The notes under the pieces were generated by a model. It had not been told where the DNA came from. It did no database searches and saw only the letters and a program-made list of their open reading frames with translations. From positions 248,001 through 312,000 of the forward strand of contig OY729432.1 in assembly GCA_963422385.1 (NCBI GenBank): a stretch of DNA of 64,000 nt, in the 5' to 3' direction. The position numbers and the translations under genes are program-made. This DNA is from JAJDTQ01 sp963422385 (GTDB taxonomy: Bacteria; Desulfobacterota; Binatia; UBA9968; JAJDTQ01). This document shows positions 35,811 through 44,812 of this stretch, piece after piece; positions within the stretch are counted from its first letter, which is position 1, and the number at the start of each line of letters is the position of its first letter.

Positions 35811-36989
35811 CTACCCGTTCATCAGGCGCGGCAGGAGTAGGTCGCGGGCTTGGGCGAGCGCATTATTCTGGAGCGCCAGTGTCTTGCACTGCGCAGCGAT
35901 TGTTTGGACTGTGTCGTTGAACATGTCAAGCAGTCCTTTAGGCGGTTTGGGAATTACGTACTCTCGAAGCACTTTCCAATCAGCACGTGGCATCTTCGAA
36001 CCCTCTCGCACGGTCTTCGAAGCCACCGCCACGAAGTGATCGCTCGAAGTCGCACAGAGAACAACAGGCCAATCAGCATCATCGTGGACACGCCAAACCA
36101 GCGCATCTGAAGAAGCCAGTCCGTTTCGCAAGGTGAAGCCGATCTTGTGGAAATAGGGTCTGATCTTGCAGAACAAGATGTCTCCTTCTTCGAAACGCCA
36201 TTTGCCACTGTCGAGGCCTTTAACCAGTTCCCAATTGACCAAGGTGAAGGAACGACGTGGGATATGCTCAAGACCGATGTGAATATCGTGCTCTTCGAAG
36301 TCGGACGGCTTTACGCTCTTCTTCACAACCCCTACTACATCACCCAATGTACGCCGACTCCACCCCTCGGGGAGGCCGTCGGTGATCTTGACGTGCTCAT
36401 GACCGGGGAAGCGGAAGTGAACGAACCACTCGCGGTAGAGAAGCCGCGCCGCCTCCTCCAGCAACGCAATCCGCCGCCGGTTGTTCTCGATCAGGTCGTC
36501 GTAGGCAGAGAGGACGCCTGCGATCTCTTTTTGTACAACCAATTTCGGCACCGGGAACTTGATCGAGAGGAGTTTCGCTTGACTCAAATTGTCCTGGGCA
36601 GCGCCCTGCGTGAATGACTGGAAACGCATCTTCAGAGCAGCATCGAAGAGGTATTTCACGAACCTTACGTCGGCCTTCTCCGGCTGAGCGATGAAGCCGA
36701 TAACGCTGTCGGGGAAGCAAGCTTCGATATCTAGTATGGAGGTTTCCGCGATATTCGCCGCGATGGTGATACATAGTGTGCCGACAGGCCAAAGCTTGCT
36801 TTGGGTGAGTCCAGCTTCGCTGTAGGTTTGTTCGAAGTCGCGCAAATACAGGCCCGCCTTCTTTACGTCTCCAGTCTGTACGAACGGATAAGGCCCACCG
36901 TACAAGAACTCTGCATCTCTGGGACGATGGCGCGATCGTCCACGTGAAACGCTGCCGAGTTGATCCAGTGTCATTTCGTGGACCCTCAC
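35811..36989 (-). CDS. hsdS: Type I restriction-modification specificity subunit
   Basis: 392 residues with two target-recognition domains. The first ends in KFPVPKLVVQKEIAGVLSAYDDLIENNRRRIALLEEAARLLYREWF, the conserved central spacer helix, and the second in the matching C-terminal helix ending LLLPRLMNG. The start may be the GTG at 36987-36989 (GTGA overlap with the preceding remnant) or the ATG at 36972-36974. The gene is visibly less GC-rich than its neighbours, which is common for horizontally exchanged specificity genes. Confidence 0.93.
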   Translation of the reverse strand: MRVHEMTLDQLGSVSRGRSRHRPRDAEFLYGGPYPFVQTGDVKKAGLYLRDFEQTYSEAGLTQSKLWPVGTLCITIAANIAETSILDIEACFPDSVIGFIAQPEKADVRFVKYLFDAALKMRFQSFTQGAAQDNLSQAKLLSIKFPVPKLVVQKEIAGVLSAYDDLIENNRRRIALLEEAARLLYREWFVHFRFPGHEHVKITDGLPEGWSRRTLGDVVGVVKKSVKPSDFEEHDIHIGLEHIPRRSFTLVNWELVKGLDSGKWRFEEGDILFCKIRPYFHKIGFTLRNGLASSDALVWRVHDDADWPVVLCATSSDHFVAVASKTVREGSKMPRADWKVLREYVIPKPPKGLLDMFNDTVQTIAAQCKTLALQNNALAQARDLLLPRLMNG

Positions 36990-37330
36990 GCCCCTAACTC
37001 CTCGAAGTCCCGAGCGACCCGCGCCGCCAGCGCTGCTTCCTCGTTCAGCGCGTTTAACTCGATGTGAATGGACCGCAGCGCCTCCTCGAAGTCGAAATCC
37101 TCGTCCTCCTCCTCGGGCGCGACGCCGACATATCGACCCGGAGTGAGGCTCCAGTCGTGCGCCTCGATCTCTGTGCGGTCCACCAGCTTCACCAGCCCTT
37201 CGACATCGCGCAGCTCCGCTCCGGAGAAACGGGCCCGTAGCCCGGCAGGCCTGGCGGATGAAATCCTGCGCCCTCTACGGCGACTCGATCCCGCGAATCC
37301 ACCCGTTGGCGATTCCGCAATCCACGTCAT
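36986..37330 (-). pseudogene. Second hsdM C-terminal tail (partial duplicate)
   Basis: A 114-codon frame opens at ATGA overlapping the fic stop. From about residue 38 it matches the last 78 residues of the full HsdM at 38385-40499 (LRD-EGLVK-VDRTEIEAHDW, then the acidic PEEEDEDFDFEE stretch, then FEELG at the end). The first 35 residues do not match in this frame, although an HsdM-like DFIRQA appears in another frame. The tail is thus a diverged remnant of a second hsdM, possibly still translated through coupling with fic and hsdS. Confidence 0.75.
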
Positions 37331-38388
37331 CGTGACGCCGTCCGTCCGCGCGTCGTGAGCCGATACTTCTGGTTTTTCGCCGTCGGCGATTCGGGAAGGG
37401 TCATCTCGACCAGTCCCGCGGAGAGCGCAGGGCGAATGTAGTTGTTGCGAAACGTCGGGCGGTGCGACAGTCCAAGCGCAGCCATGAGCTCGGTCGTACC
37501 CTTCGGGCCGTTCCGCAATTCGGTGAGCAGACGCGCTACCTGGTCGCTTACTTGGTCGTCTACCTGGTCGCCTACTTGGTCGCTTACTTGGTCGGTTGCC
37601 TGGTCGCCTGCTTGGTCGCTCGCGCTGAAATCCCGGACGGCTTCAAATATGGCCTCCAGCATGAAAACGATGAACGGCGTGCTCTCTCCCGCAGCGGAGC
37701 TCTCCCGGACCGCGTGGTAGTACTCGCCCTGGCGCGTATGAATCAGGCTCTCCACCGGAACATCGGCGAACAGAGATTTCCAGCGCGTCAATATCAAGGT
37801 CTGCCAGAATCTTCCCAGACGGCCGTTGCCGTCCTCGAAGGGGTGAATGAACTCGAACTCGTAGTGGAAGACCGAGCCGGCAATCAGCGGATGCTCTCCC
37901 GTATCGCCCAGCCACGACAGCAGATTCGACATCAGGTGCGGTACGCGGTCGGCGGGAGGGCCGAGGTGCTGTATGCCGCCCGCACCCCCTACGGCAACGC
38001 CGCCGCGCCGGTAGTGGCCCGGAGCGTCCAGTAATCCGGCCATCAGGATCTCGTGCGCGTCGAGCAGGTCGGCTTCTTTGGCGACATTCCAGCGCGGGAA
38101 CCGTTCGTAGACTTTGATTGCGTTGCGAATTTCCTGAATCTCCCGAAGGGGAGCGACGACCGGCTTGCCTTCGAGGATGGTGGAAATCTGTTCTTCGGTG
38201 AGCGTGTTGCCTTCGATCGCCAGCGATCCTTGAATGGTGCGGATGCGATTGACCCGCCGCAGGCGCAGATTCGCCCGGGCCGCCGAACCCTCCACCCGCC
38301 CGATCGCTTCCCCAATCCGTTCGGCCAAGTCGAGAATGGTCGAGGTGATCGTGTAGGGCGGCGGCGTTGTTTTCGTCCGGTGAATCAC
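37327..38388 (-). CDS. Fic-family protein (AMP-transferase type) with self-inhibition motif and DQV repeats
   Basis: 353 residues from a GTG at 38386-38388 (GTGA overlap with the hsdM stop). The N-terminal SLAIEGNT matches the inhibitory helix (S/T)xxxE(G/N). The catalytic loop is HPFEDGNGRLGR, complete with the reactive His. Residues near 250-285 contain seven DQx-type tetrapeptide repeats, followed by a winged-helix-like C terminus (GTTELMAALGLSHRPTFRNNYI). Such proteins modify target proteins with AMP. The position inside the hsd operon suggests an accessory or toxin-like role coupled to restriction-modification; targets are unknown. Confidence 0.92.
   Translation of the reverse strand: MIHRTKTTPPPYTITSTILDLAERIGEAIGRVEGSAARANLRLRRVNRIRTIQGSLAIEGNTLTEEQISTILEGKPVVAPLREIQEIRNAIKVYERFPRWNVAKEADLLDAHEILMAGLLDAPGHYRRGGVAVGGAGGIQHLGPPADRVPHLMSNLLSWLGDTGEHPLIAGSVFHYEFEFIHPFEDGNGRLGRFWQTLILTRWKSLFADVPVESLIHTRQGEYYHAVRESSAAGESTPFIVFMLEAIFEAVRDFSASDQAGDQATDQVSDQVGDQVDDQVSDQVARLLTELRNGPKGTTELMAALGLSHRPTFRNNYIRPALSAGLVEMTLPESPTAKNQKYRLTTRGRTASR
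37537..37620. repeat. Seven tandem 12-bp units coding the Fic DQV repeat
   Basis: Variants of TACCTGGTCGCT occur seven times head-to-tail (12-bp period, 84 bp). On the minus strand they encode successive four-residue units with the pattern DQVx or DQAx. Since the period is a multiple of three, repeat number can vary without a frameshift. The repeat is a coding microsatellite within fic, not a CRISPR. Confidence 0.8.
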
Positions 38389-40499
38389 ATCCCCAACTCT
38401 TCGAAGTTCCGGGTGATTCGTGCGGCCAGCTCCACCGCCTCGTCGTTCAGTTCCTTGAGGTCGATGTGAATGGATCGCAATGTCTCCTCGAAGTCGAAAT
38501 CCTCGTCCTCCTCCTCGGGCGCGACGCCGACATAGCGGCCCGGCGTGAGGCTCCAGTCGTGCGCCTCGATCTCGGTCCGGTCCACCCGCTTCACCAGCCC
38601 TTCGATATCGCGCAGCTCCGCGTCGGGGAAGCGCTCGTGCAGCCAGTCGGCCTGGCGCACGAAATAGCGCGCCTGGCGCAATGCCTTCACCGCGTGGTCC
38701 CGTGCGTCCTCCAGTCCACGGCGCACCTTTCTGATGTCCGCGCTGGCCCACAGGTTCGAGTCCCGCGCATCGAGCTCCTTCACCGCGATGTCGACAGCGC
38801 ACCCCGCAAGCTTCGACGCCAGATCGATCTGCCTGGTCAAGTCCCGGCACCGCTCGGCCATGTCGCGCAAGCCTTCGCGCGCGGCATGTAACGCGACATT
38901 CTCCCGAGCTGCGCCATTCCCGCCCCTTGCCCGGCCGGCGGTCCGCGCGGCGACCTCGGCTGCGAGCGCCTCGATATCGGCTGACACGGTGGCCTGCGCG
39001 GAGGTGAGTTCCTCCCAGGTCTCGGCGAGGGGATCGGGGTCGTGCTCCTCGATGGCGAAGGGTTCCATCAGACCGACCAGCGTGCCCAAGGCGTGCTCGA
39101 AGGCCGCGAGCGGTTCGGCGGTCGCCTCTCCCTTTGCAATGGCCTGGGCGAGGTAGCTCTCCACGAGCTTGAGGAACCGGTCCGCCTGCCCGCGATAGAG
39201 CCACACGACGGCGGCGATGTTCTTCTGCTGCTCCGGGCTGAAGTCGTAGACGGCGCGCGTGACCTTACGATGGATGTTGCGCGCATCGAGCATCAGGACT
39301 TGGTCGCGCCGCGCCTCGTCTCGCTCCTTCGCCCGGTCGAAGAACCAGAGCTGGCAGGGCACGGTGCGGGTGTAGAAGAAGTTGCCGCGGATATCGATCA
39401 TCACGTCCACGGCCCCGCTCTCGATCAGCTTCTGCCGCACCCTGGCCTCGTCCCGCCCGGCGCTGGACGCCTGCGACGACATGACGACGCCGGCCCGGCC
39501 GTTCTCGTTCAGGTAGCTGTAGAAGTACTGAAGCCACAGGTAGTTGGCATTCGAGACCTTCTTGGTTTTGTTCACGCCCGGCAGGCCGAAGGGGAGGCGC
39601 TTGTCGCTCTTGACCTTCTCGGCGTCGACCTCGTCCACGTTGAACGGCGGATTGGCCATCACGAAGTCGCACTGTCCGACCAGCTCGTGCGGGTCCTTGT
39701 AATAGGTGATGGCCTCGTTGCCGGCCCGGATCCTGCCCTCCAGCCCGTGTACGGCGAGGTTGACCTGGGCGAGCTTCGCGGTGGTCTCGTTCTTCTCATG
39801 GCCGTAGAACGTGACCCGTTTCATCGTGTCCTCGCCCGCGTTCTCGATGAAGTGGCTCGACTGCACGAACATGCCGCCCGAGCCGCAGGCGGGGTCGAGA
39901 ACGACACCGTGGTCCGGCTCGATCACATTGACGATGGTCTGGACGATCGAGGGCGGCGTAAAGAACTCGCCGTTGTCGTGCGCGCCCTGCTTGGAGAACT
40001 CGGCCAGGAAGTATTCGTAGATGCGGCCGAACACGTCGCCCGAGGCCGTGCGCAGCGCCTCGGAATCGAAGGTCCGCATCATCTCTTCCAGAACATCGTC
40101 CTCGAAGCGTTCGTAGTCCTTCGGCAACTGACCGGCGAGCGGCGGGAAGTGGTCCTCCACGGCTTCCATGGCCGCGGTCACGGCCGCGCCGAGAGTGCCG
40201 TCCTTCGGCATCGCCAGCAGCACGTCGTAGCGTGCCGGCTCGGGCAGCATCAGGGCGCGGCGCCGCGTGAAATCGGCTTCGACCAGGGGCCGGTCCGGCA
40301 TCTTGCCCGCGGTCTTGTCTTCACTAATCGCCGACATCACCGCGTAGTAGCGGTTCGTCGCATGCCGCAGGAAGATCAGGCCCAGAATGGGCATGAAATA
40401 CTCGTTCGACGCGAGGTTCGAGTTGGCCCGCAGGTTGTCCGCAACCTTCCAGAGGTCCGCCTCGAACTGTTCGATACCGATCAGATGGTCCGCCGTCAT
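38385..40499 (-). CDS. hsdM: Type I restriction-modification methyltransferase subunit
   Basis: 704 residues. The N-terminal helical domain (IEQFEADLWKVADNLRANSN, then YFMPILGLIFLRHA) is typical. The AdoMet motif is DPACGSGGMF near 200-209 and the catalytic motif NPPF near 281, for N6-adenine methylation. The long C-terminal region after 480 (coiled-coil-like, then PEEEDEDFDFEE) interacts with HsdS. The gene heads the hsd operon on the minus strand; fic overlaps its stop by 4 nt. Confidence 0.95.
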   Translation of the reverse strand: MTADHLIGIEQFEADLWKVADNLRANSNLASNEYFMPILGLIFLRHATNRYYAVMSAISEDKTAGKMPDRPLVEADFTRRRALMLPEPARYDVLLAMPKDGTLGAAVTAAMEAVEDHFPPLAGQLPKDYERFEDDVLEEMMRTFDSEALRTASGDVFGRIYEYFLAEFSKQGAHDNGEFFTPPSIVQTIVNVIEPDHGVVLDPACGSGGMFVQSSHFIENAGEDTMKRVTFYGHEKNETTAKLAQVNLAVHGLEGRIRAGNEAITYYKDPHELVGQCDFVMANPPFNVDEVDAEKVKSDKRLPFGLPGVNKTKKVSNANYLWLQYFYSYLNENGRAGVVMSSQASSAGRDEARVRQKLIESGAVDVMIDIRGNFFYTRTVPCQLWFFDRAKERDEARRDQVLMLDARNIHRKVTRAVYDFSPEQQKNIAAVVWLYRGQADRFLKLVESYLAQAIAKGEATAEPLAAFEHALGTLVGLMEPFAIEEHDPDPLAETWEELTSAQATVSADIEALAAEVAARTAGRARGGNGAARENVALHAAREGLRDMAERCRDLTRQIDLASKLAGCAVDIAVKELDARDSNLWASADIRKVRRGLEDARDHAVKALRQARYFVRQADWLHERFPDAELRDIEGLVKRVDRTEIEAHDWSLTPGRYVGVAPEEEDEDFDFEETLRSIHIDLKELNDEAVELAARITRNFEELGM

Positions 40500-40534
40500 T
40501 CGCTAATTCCTGTGCGCTGCACACACCGTCGATG

Positions 40535-41143
40535 TCAGCCTGCGAGGATCACATCCAGGGTCGCATTTTCGGTCCCTGACAAGATATAGGCGAAATGCCG
40601 GGCTCTCGTAAGGGATACCTGGAGGAGTCGCCTGGTCTCCATGTAGGGCGGATGATTGTCTTTCCCCCGAAAGGTCCGATGCTCATCTTCCACGAGAAGC
40701 ACGGAATCGTACTCCCGCCCTTTGAGTTGATGCATCGTCATGACGCTGATGCGGGATGCTTCCCTGTGGTTGTCGATGATCTGGTCCTGGAGTATCGCTT
40801 CGTCCAATGCGGCTTCGGCACCCTCGTAGTTGGCCCTCTGCCTCCAGAGTTCCGCCAGCCGCTCTTCGATCGCTGATCCCCGACGAAGAAGGCGCAGGTA
40901 TCGCGCATGGTCCGCCGCACGTTGGAGTTCGCTGGCGTCGCTGCGCTCGATCGCACGGCGAACCGCATGCCAGTCCTCTCTCGGCGATCCGACGAAGCCG
41001 GCCGCGTCGACCGGCTCGAACACGGTTGTCAAGGCTCTGACGCATTTCGTGTTCGGCACCTTGTCGTTGCTACACTTCTCCGCCCACCCCGACAGTTGAA
41101 TCGAGGTCTTGATCGCCGTTTTCCTTTCCGTAGACCGGAGCAC
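40535..41143 (-). pseudogene. UvrD/Rep-type helicase, C-terminal fragment
   Basis: 202 codons. Only the last superfamily 1 motifs are present: ISVMTMHQLKGREYDSVLLVEDEH (motif V region) and RRLLQVSLTRARHFAYIL (motif VI with the Arg finger). Walker A, DExx and the 1A/1B domains are missing; upstream the frame merges into sequence next to the CBASS operon. It cannot be an active helicase. It may be the leftover of a defence helicase displaced by insertion of the CBASS cassette. Confidence 0.75.
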
Positions 41144-41232
41144 CGCGCCGACTGCGACGCTCGCAGAGAAGGCGGAGCCCTCGAAGCCCCCGACGAAACC
41201 TTCGTCACCACCTGGGGCACGATGATCGAACC

Positions 41233-41976
41233 TCAGATCTTGAATCTTTTCAGTAGACGGATCAGTTGATTTTGCAGCGGATGCGAAAAAGAGAGTTGCC
41301 CTTTTTCAAATTCGCCGAAACAGATACTAAAGATTGCCAAGAAATCATCGCGCATGGTCTCAGGCGTATGGTGGTCGTGAAGATCTCGTAACGCTGGGCC
41401 GTGGCACCTCCGAACTTTGCGACCGCTCCCACAGGGACAGTCATGGTGACCACGATAGCCATGCTCGAAGAGGAAGCAGATGACGGCTAACCCTGCGAGG
41501 GGATCCCGCAGGTTGAGTGTACTGATATAGTGGTGCAGGATGCCCTCGCATCCATGCGCGGCTTCACCGAACGGATGATAGCTATGCTTGCTCCAGAAGC
41601 AGTACCCATAAAGATAGGGAACCAGCAGTCGATCGACAAATCCGAGAAGAGTGGATCGCTCGAAAAATACGCGTCGCTGTTCGATCGGTACAGCGAGGCA
41701 CAGCGTGCCATCCGGGTTGAGATGTTCGTATTCTGTCCCAATCCGACCACCGGTCTCCTTAACACGCGGCAATCTCTCGGGAAACTCATGTGGGATGGCA
41801 AGTTCGACGGCGAATGAGTCGGTGATGGTTTCCAGCCCATCTGCGGACGCCTCGAAATCCAACGTGCCGGACAGACGGATCTCGGTATCGTGTTCGACGA
41901 TGTGCGTCAGTCCCTTGTGGACGCTGTTTAGCTCATCAAGCTGCTTCCACAAATCCTCTGTCACCTGCGTCGCCAT
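41233..41976 (-). CDS. CBASS-associated E2-like protein with SEC-C zinc motif
   Basis: 247 residues. The middle has the bacterial E2/UBC pattern (VELAIPHEFPERLPRVKE, then HLNPDGTLCLAVP, whose Cys is the probable thioester residue). The C terminus carries a SEC-C-type zinc motif CPCGSGRKVRRCHG. It overlaps the CD-NTase gene by 16 nt and is the last gene of the patatin/CD-NTase/E2 operon. No E1 or JAB protease gene is present, matching the short type II CBASS arrangement in which an E2 alone is thought to modify or prime the cyclase. Confidence 0.82.
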   Translation of the reverse strand: MATQVTEDLWKQLDELNSVHKGLTHIVEHDTEIRLSGTLDFEASADGLETITDSFAVELAIPHEFPERLPRVKETGGRIGTEYEHLNPDGTLCLAVPIEQRRVFFERSTLLGFVDRLLVPYLYGYCFWSKHSYHPFGEAAHGCEGILHHYISTLNLRDPLAGLAVICFLFEHGYRGHHDCPCGSGRKVRRCHGPALRDLHDHHTPETMRDDFLAIFSICFGEFEKGQLSFSHPLQNQLIRLLKRFKI

Positions 41977-43163
41977 GGCTTCACGGGCCTGTTGATGTGA
42001 ATTCGCGAGCGCGGCTCGACATCCCCGGCTGATGGAATGAGGACATCAGCATGCTTGGCTACCGCAGTCGCTCCCAAGACTCGGATGAGACGCTCCTTGA
42101 TCAAACGTGGGTTCGCGTTGGTTTGGAGATTCAGCACGTCCCTCTGCAAGGTGTCCAGCCACGAGAAGAACGCCCGTGCACGCGCATGGCCATTCTCGTG
42201 CCATCGGTCGGCGAAGTTCTCGGCCGGATTGACCGGATTGCCGATGTACCACGTGCCACCGGGGCACCTCTGGATGAGCCCAATCGTCGCGAGATGCGGA
42301 TCGATTGCTCTGCCCTCGACGAGTGCCGCATGCCCTTGGAGTCTGCCGACGATGTTCAACAAAGCCGTATAGGTGTCGGGCTCGCCTGCGTAAAGATGGG
42401 CCGCAAGCGTTGTGATGATGATCGAGATCGGCGCGTAGTCGATCGTCTCGGGCCGATTGAAGTAAAGGTCGCGGTTCCGCTTCATGAGCTGGATCGAACG
42501 TTGTAGTGGCGTGCGGACCAATTGGTCAGGGACGTCGTCGATACTCGCAAAGACGAGGGAATCGCGGCGCTGGACAATTCGCTTCTGTTCGACGGCGACA
42601 CGCGTGAATGCCGCGGCGTTCTTGTCGTCGAACCAGTCACCGTACCCGAGTGGGTCGCTCGCCGACCAGGAATACCCGGTATTCCTTTTGTGCGTGATCG
42701 CAAGGGCGGTGTTCCGGAGCCCATTCTCGTCGGGAACAGCGGGCAGAGCGTCGAGATGGAACCCAACGCCGTCTCTTTCGGCGTATTCGAGGGTCCAGCA
42801 GCGCCGGCCTTCGGAGTCGAGAAGCCGACGGTAGGTCTCGTGCTGCCGGAGCCGGTTGCCTACCATGTGCTTGACCGCTTGGGGAGTAGTTCGGTGCTTG
42901 GATAGCGGCATCTCGCACACTAGGTCGATGTCGTAGCTTGCCTCGATGCCGTGGCGAATCGGCCTGATGACCGTCCCGAGCCGGAAGGAGCCTTGCGGGT
43001 AGATGCTGAGTTGGTTCGGGGATCCAGAATAATCGCCATCCTCGAGCCAGCGCCCGACCGCTTGGTATCGATTCACGGCGTCTTGATATTTGCTCGGCGG
43101 TATGTCGATCTCGCTGGCGACCAGCTCGAGAAACTCTGGATACTTGCCTGTATCAACGGTCAT
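41961..43163 (-). CDS. CBASS CD-NTase (cyclic oligonucleotide synthase)
   Basis: 400 residues of the nucleotidyltransferase superfamily. The active site is YPQGSFRLGTVIRP followed by EASYDIDLVCEM (GS and DxD), with a third acidic residue in GVGFHLDALPA. Helical C-terminal segments (LQRSIQLMKRNRDLYF) match the SMODS/CD-NTase fold. On phage infection such enzymes make cyclic di- or trinucleotides that activate the effector encoded next to them. The gene overlaps both neighbours (11 and 16 nt). The nucleotide product cannot be read from sequence. Confidence 0.92.
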   Translation of the reverse strand: MTVDTGKYPEFLELVASEIDIPPSKYQDAVNRYQAVGRWLEDGDYSGSPNQLSIYPQGSFRLGTVIRPIRHGIEASYDIDLVCEMPLSKHRTTPQAVKHMVGNRLRQHETYRRLLDSEGRRCWTLEYAERDGVGFHLDALPAVPDENGLRNTALAITHKRNTGYSWSASDPLGYGDWFDDKNAAAFTRVAVEQKRIVQRRDSLVFASIDDVPDQLVRTPLQRSIQLMKRNRDLYFNRPETIDYAPISIIITTLAAHLYAGEPDTYTALLNIVGRLQGHAALVEGRAIDPHLATIGLIQRCPGGTWYIGNPVNPAENFADRWHENGHARARAFFSWLDTLQRDVLNLQTNANPRLIKERLIRVLGATAVAKHADVLIPSAGDVEPRSRIHINRPVKPWRRR

Positions 43164-44190
43164 GGATCGGAACCTCTTCTGTTTTTAGAACGGACTGCTC
43201 CAGCGTGTAGATCGGGGAGAACGTCTCCGCCGGAGCGCTAAAGAAAACGGGTTCGAGAACCGGCTGGCGATCACGCGCAAAGGAGCGGCCCAGCCCCTTG
43301 AGATCTTGGATGACCCGTGCGTCATCCATTTTGAATGCGTTCAACGGAACGGCATGGTTCACCCGGTGGATCGCATCGCGCTCGTGCTCATGGCCGGTGA
43401 GGAGCTTGGCGACTCCCATCGCGCCATGGGACTGGCCGTCCATGAAGAGCTTGATGATCTTGGAGCCGAGCGTCCCGACCCCCGCCCACTTGCGAATGGT
43501 ATAGGTCTCCTCGAGACAGCCGAGGCTGAGGACGTGAAGAGAGTTGCGCGGCCATCCCAACATCGCAATCGCCTCGACGACAGCAAGCGCCGTGGGGTTG
43601 TTCGCCCAAGTGCCGCCATCGGTCAGGCCAACCGCATGCTGCGTCACGTATTGCCGGTAGTAGGTTGGGGCGGCAGCGGTGGCCATCGCAGCGTCGACCG
43701 CCAGGCATTTGTAGTCGTTGAGAAGGCGCGGGTGATGGGCGGTCTTGTAGATGTAGACGGAGCGCGCGACAGGGTTCCAGGCCGGGACGAGTAGCCGCGT
43801 ATTCGCATCGCCGATGCGCCGCTCACCGAGGACTTCTTCGAGCACCGCTCGGAGCTGCCCGGGATCGTACTTGTGCAAGCCCAGCCACCGTCCGAAGCGC
43901 AGCTTGCGGAGGACGTAGTCTGCACATGGTCCGCGGCCCTGGCCGAAGATCTCCGGGCCGTGCTGCTCGTAGAGATCGAGCAGTTCGGTCGCGTGGAGCC
44001 CCATCGCGAGCCCCACGGCGACTATGCCGCCGGTGGACGTGCCGGCGATTAGATCGAAGTAGCTGCCGATTGGCTTGGGCAGGTGCTGTTCGAGCCCGGC
44101 CAGGAAAGCGGCAGGAAACGTCCCCAAGATCCCACCCCCGTCAATGGACAGGAGGCGGCGTTGGGGCGGTTGCGGCTCTATGTTCGTCAT
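43153..44190 (-). CDS. CBASS effector: patatin-like phospholipase (CapV type)
   Basis: 345 residues. LLSIDGGGILGTFPAAFL is the oxyanion-hole glycine loop, GTSTGG carries the nucleophilic Ser, and LTDGGTWANNP the catalytic Asp of the Ser-Asp dyad. CapV-type effectors degrade membrane phospholipids when they bind the cyclic nucleotide signal, killing the infected cell. It is the first gene of the operon and overlaps the CD-NTase by 11 nt. Its promoter region is shared with the divergent XRE/ImmA pair. Confidence 0.92.
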   Translation of the reverse strand: MTNIEPQPPQRRLLSIDGGGILGTFPAAFLAGLEQHLPKPIGSYFDLIAGTSTGGIVAVGLAMGLHATELLDLYEQHGPEIFGQGRGPCADYVLRKLRFGRWLGLHKYDPGQLRAVLEEVLGERRIGDANTRLLVPAWNPVARSVYIYKTAHHPRLLNDYKCLAVDAAMATAAAPTYYRQYVTQHAVGLTDGGTWANNPTALAVVEAIAMLGWPRNSLHVLSLGCLEETYTIRKWAGVGTLGSKIIKLFMDGQSHGAMGVAKLLTGHEHERDAIHRVNHAVPLNAFKMDDARVIQDLKGLGRSFARDRQPVLEPVFFSAPAETFSPIYTLEQSVLKTEEVPIHDR

Positions 44191-44293
44191 GTCAGGTCAG
44201 GGTCCTTCGCTATCGACACCGGCGTTTCTCTGGCCGGTTCGATCGCGCATAGGATCAGAGGCTCCTTGTCACGGACACCATAGTGATCTATCG

Positions 44294-44322
44294 TGTATGC
44301 CCATGCAGACGACGGGCATACA
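44294..44322. promoter_or_regulatory. 9-bp inverted repeat in the divergent CBASS/XRE promoter region
   Basis: TGTATGCCC (44294-44302) and GGGCATACA (44314-44322) are exact reverse complements separated by 11 nt. The site lies 104 nt upstream of the CBASS operon start and about 107 nt upstream of the XRE gene. It is a good candidate operator for the XRE protein. Nothing in the sequence proves which regulator binds. Confidence 0.5.
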
Positions 44323-44372
44323 GCCTTCTGCGGTGCCAAAGACTAAGATCGATCATGTGCCCTGTCGATTCC

Positions 44373-44390
44373 GTTGTTCAAATAGACAAC
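44373..44390. promoter_or_regulatory. Second inverted repeat upstream of the XRE gene
   Basis: GTTGT (44373-44377) and ACAAC (44386-44390) form an inverted repeat with an 8-nt AT-rich spacer, 38 nt before the XRE start codon. It may be an autoregulatory site overlapping the promoter. Short arms make chance occurrence possible. Confidence 0.35.
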
Positions 44391-44428
44391 AGATTACAGG
44401 CGACGAGACTATGTGTCAAGGGGGGGCG

Positions 44429-44812
44429 ATGTCGTTCGGCTATACATTGAGAAGGTTCCGGGAAGCCCGCAATCTGAGCCTGCGGGAGTTCGGCAAGCTG
44501 TGCGACACCGACCACGCTTACATTTACCGGCTCGAACGGGATGAGAAGACGGCGCCCTCCGAGCAGGTGGTCAACGCGTTCGTCCGCGCCTTGAAACTGA
44601 GTCCTCGGAGGGCGCGCCTCTTGCGCCTGCTGGTCGGGAAGACGGTCAACCGCATCCTCATCGACGTATTCGTTGAAGACGAAGATCGGCCACTCGACCT
44701 GCTTGAGCCTGCTCACCAAATGAGCTTCCGTGGAAAGCGCCCGGCAACCGAGGACGAGTGGCGCCGACACGTGGATCGCTTGGCCCGCTTGTTCGACGAA
44801 AACGACGAGTGA
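44429..44812 (+). CDS. XRE-family transcriptional regulator
   Basis: 127 residues. The N-terminal 65 residues form a Cro/CI-type helix-turn-helix (LRRFREARNLSLREFGKLCDTDHAYIYRLERDE). The C-terminal half is charged and without known domain. I chose the ATG at 44429, preceded by a G-run at about 44421-44427; another ATG at 44411 is in frame. The stop is immediately followed by the ImmA start. XRE/ImmA pairs act as a repressor and its anti-repressor protease, and the divergent CBASS operon is the obvious target. Confidence 0.87.
   Translation: MSFGYTLRRFREARNLSLREFGKLCDTDHAYIYRLERDEKTAPSEQVVNAFVRALKLSPRRARLLRLLVGKTVNRILIDVFVEDEDRPLDLLEPAHQMSFRGKRPATEDEWRRHVDRLARLFDENDE

Noticed and set aside
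37537..37620. CRISPR-like short repeats
   Set aside because: The units are 12 bp, contiguous, without spacers, and code in frame for DQV repeats of the Fic protein.
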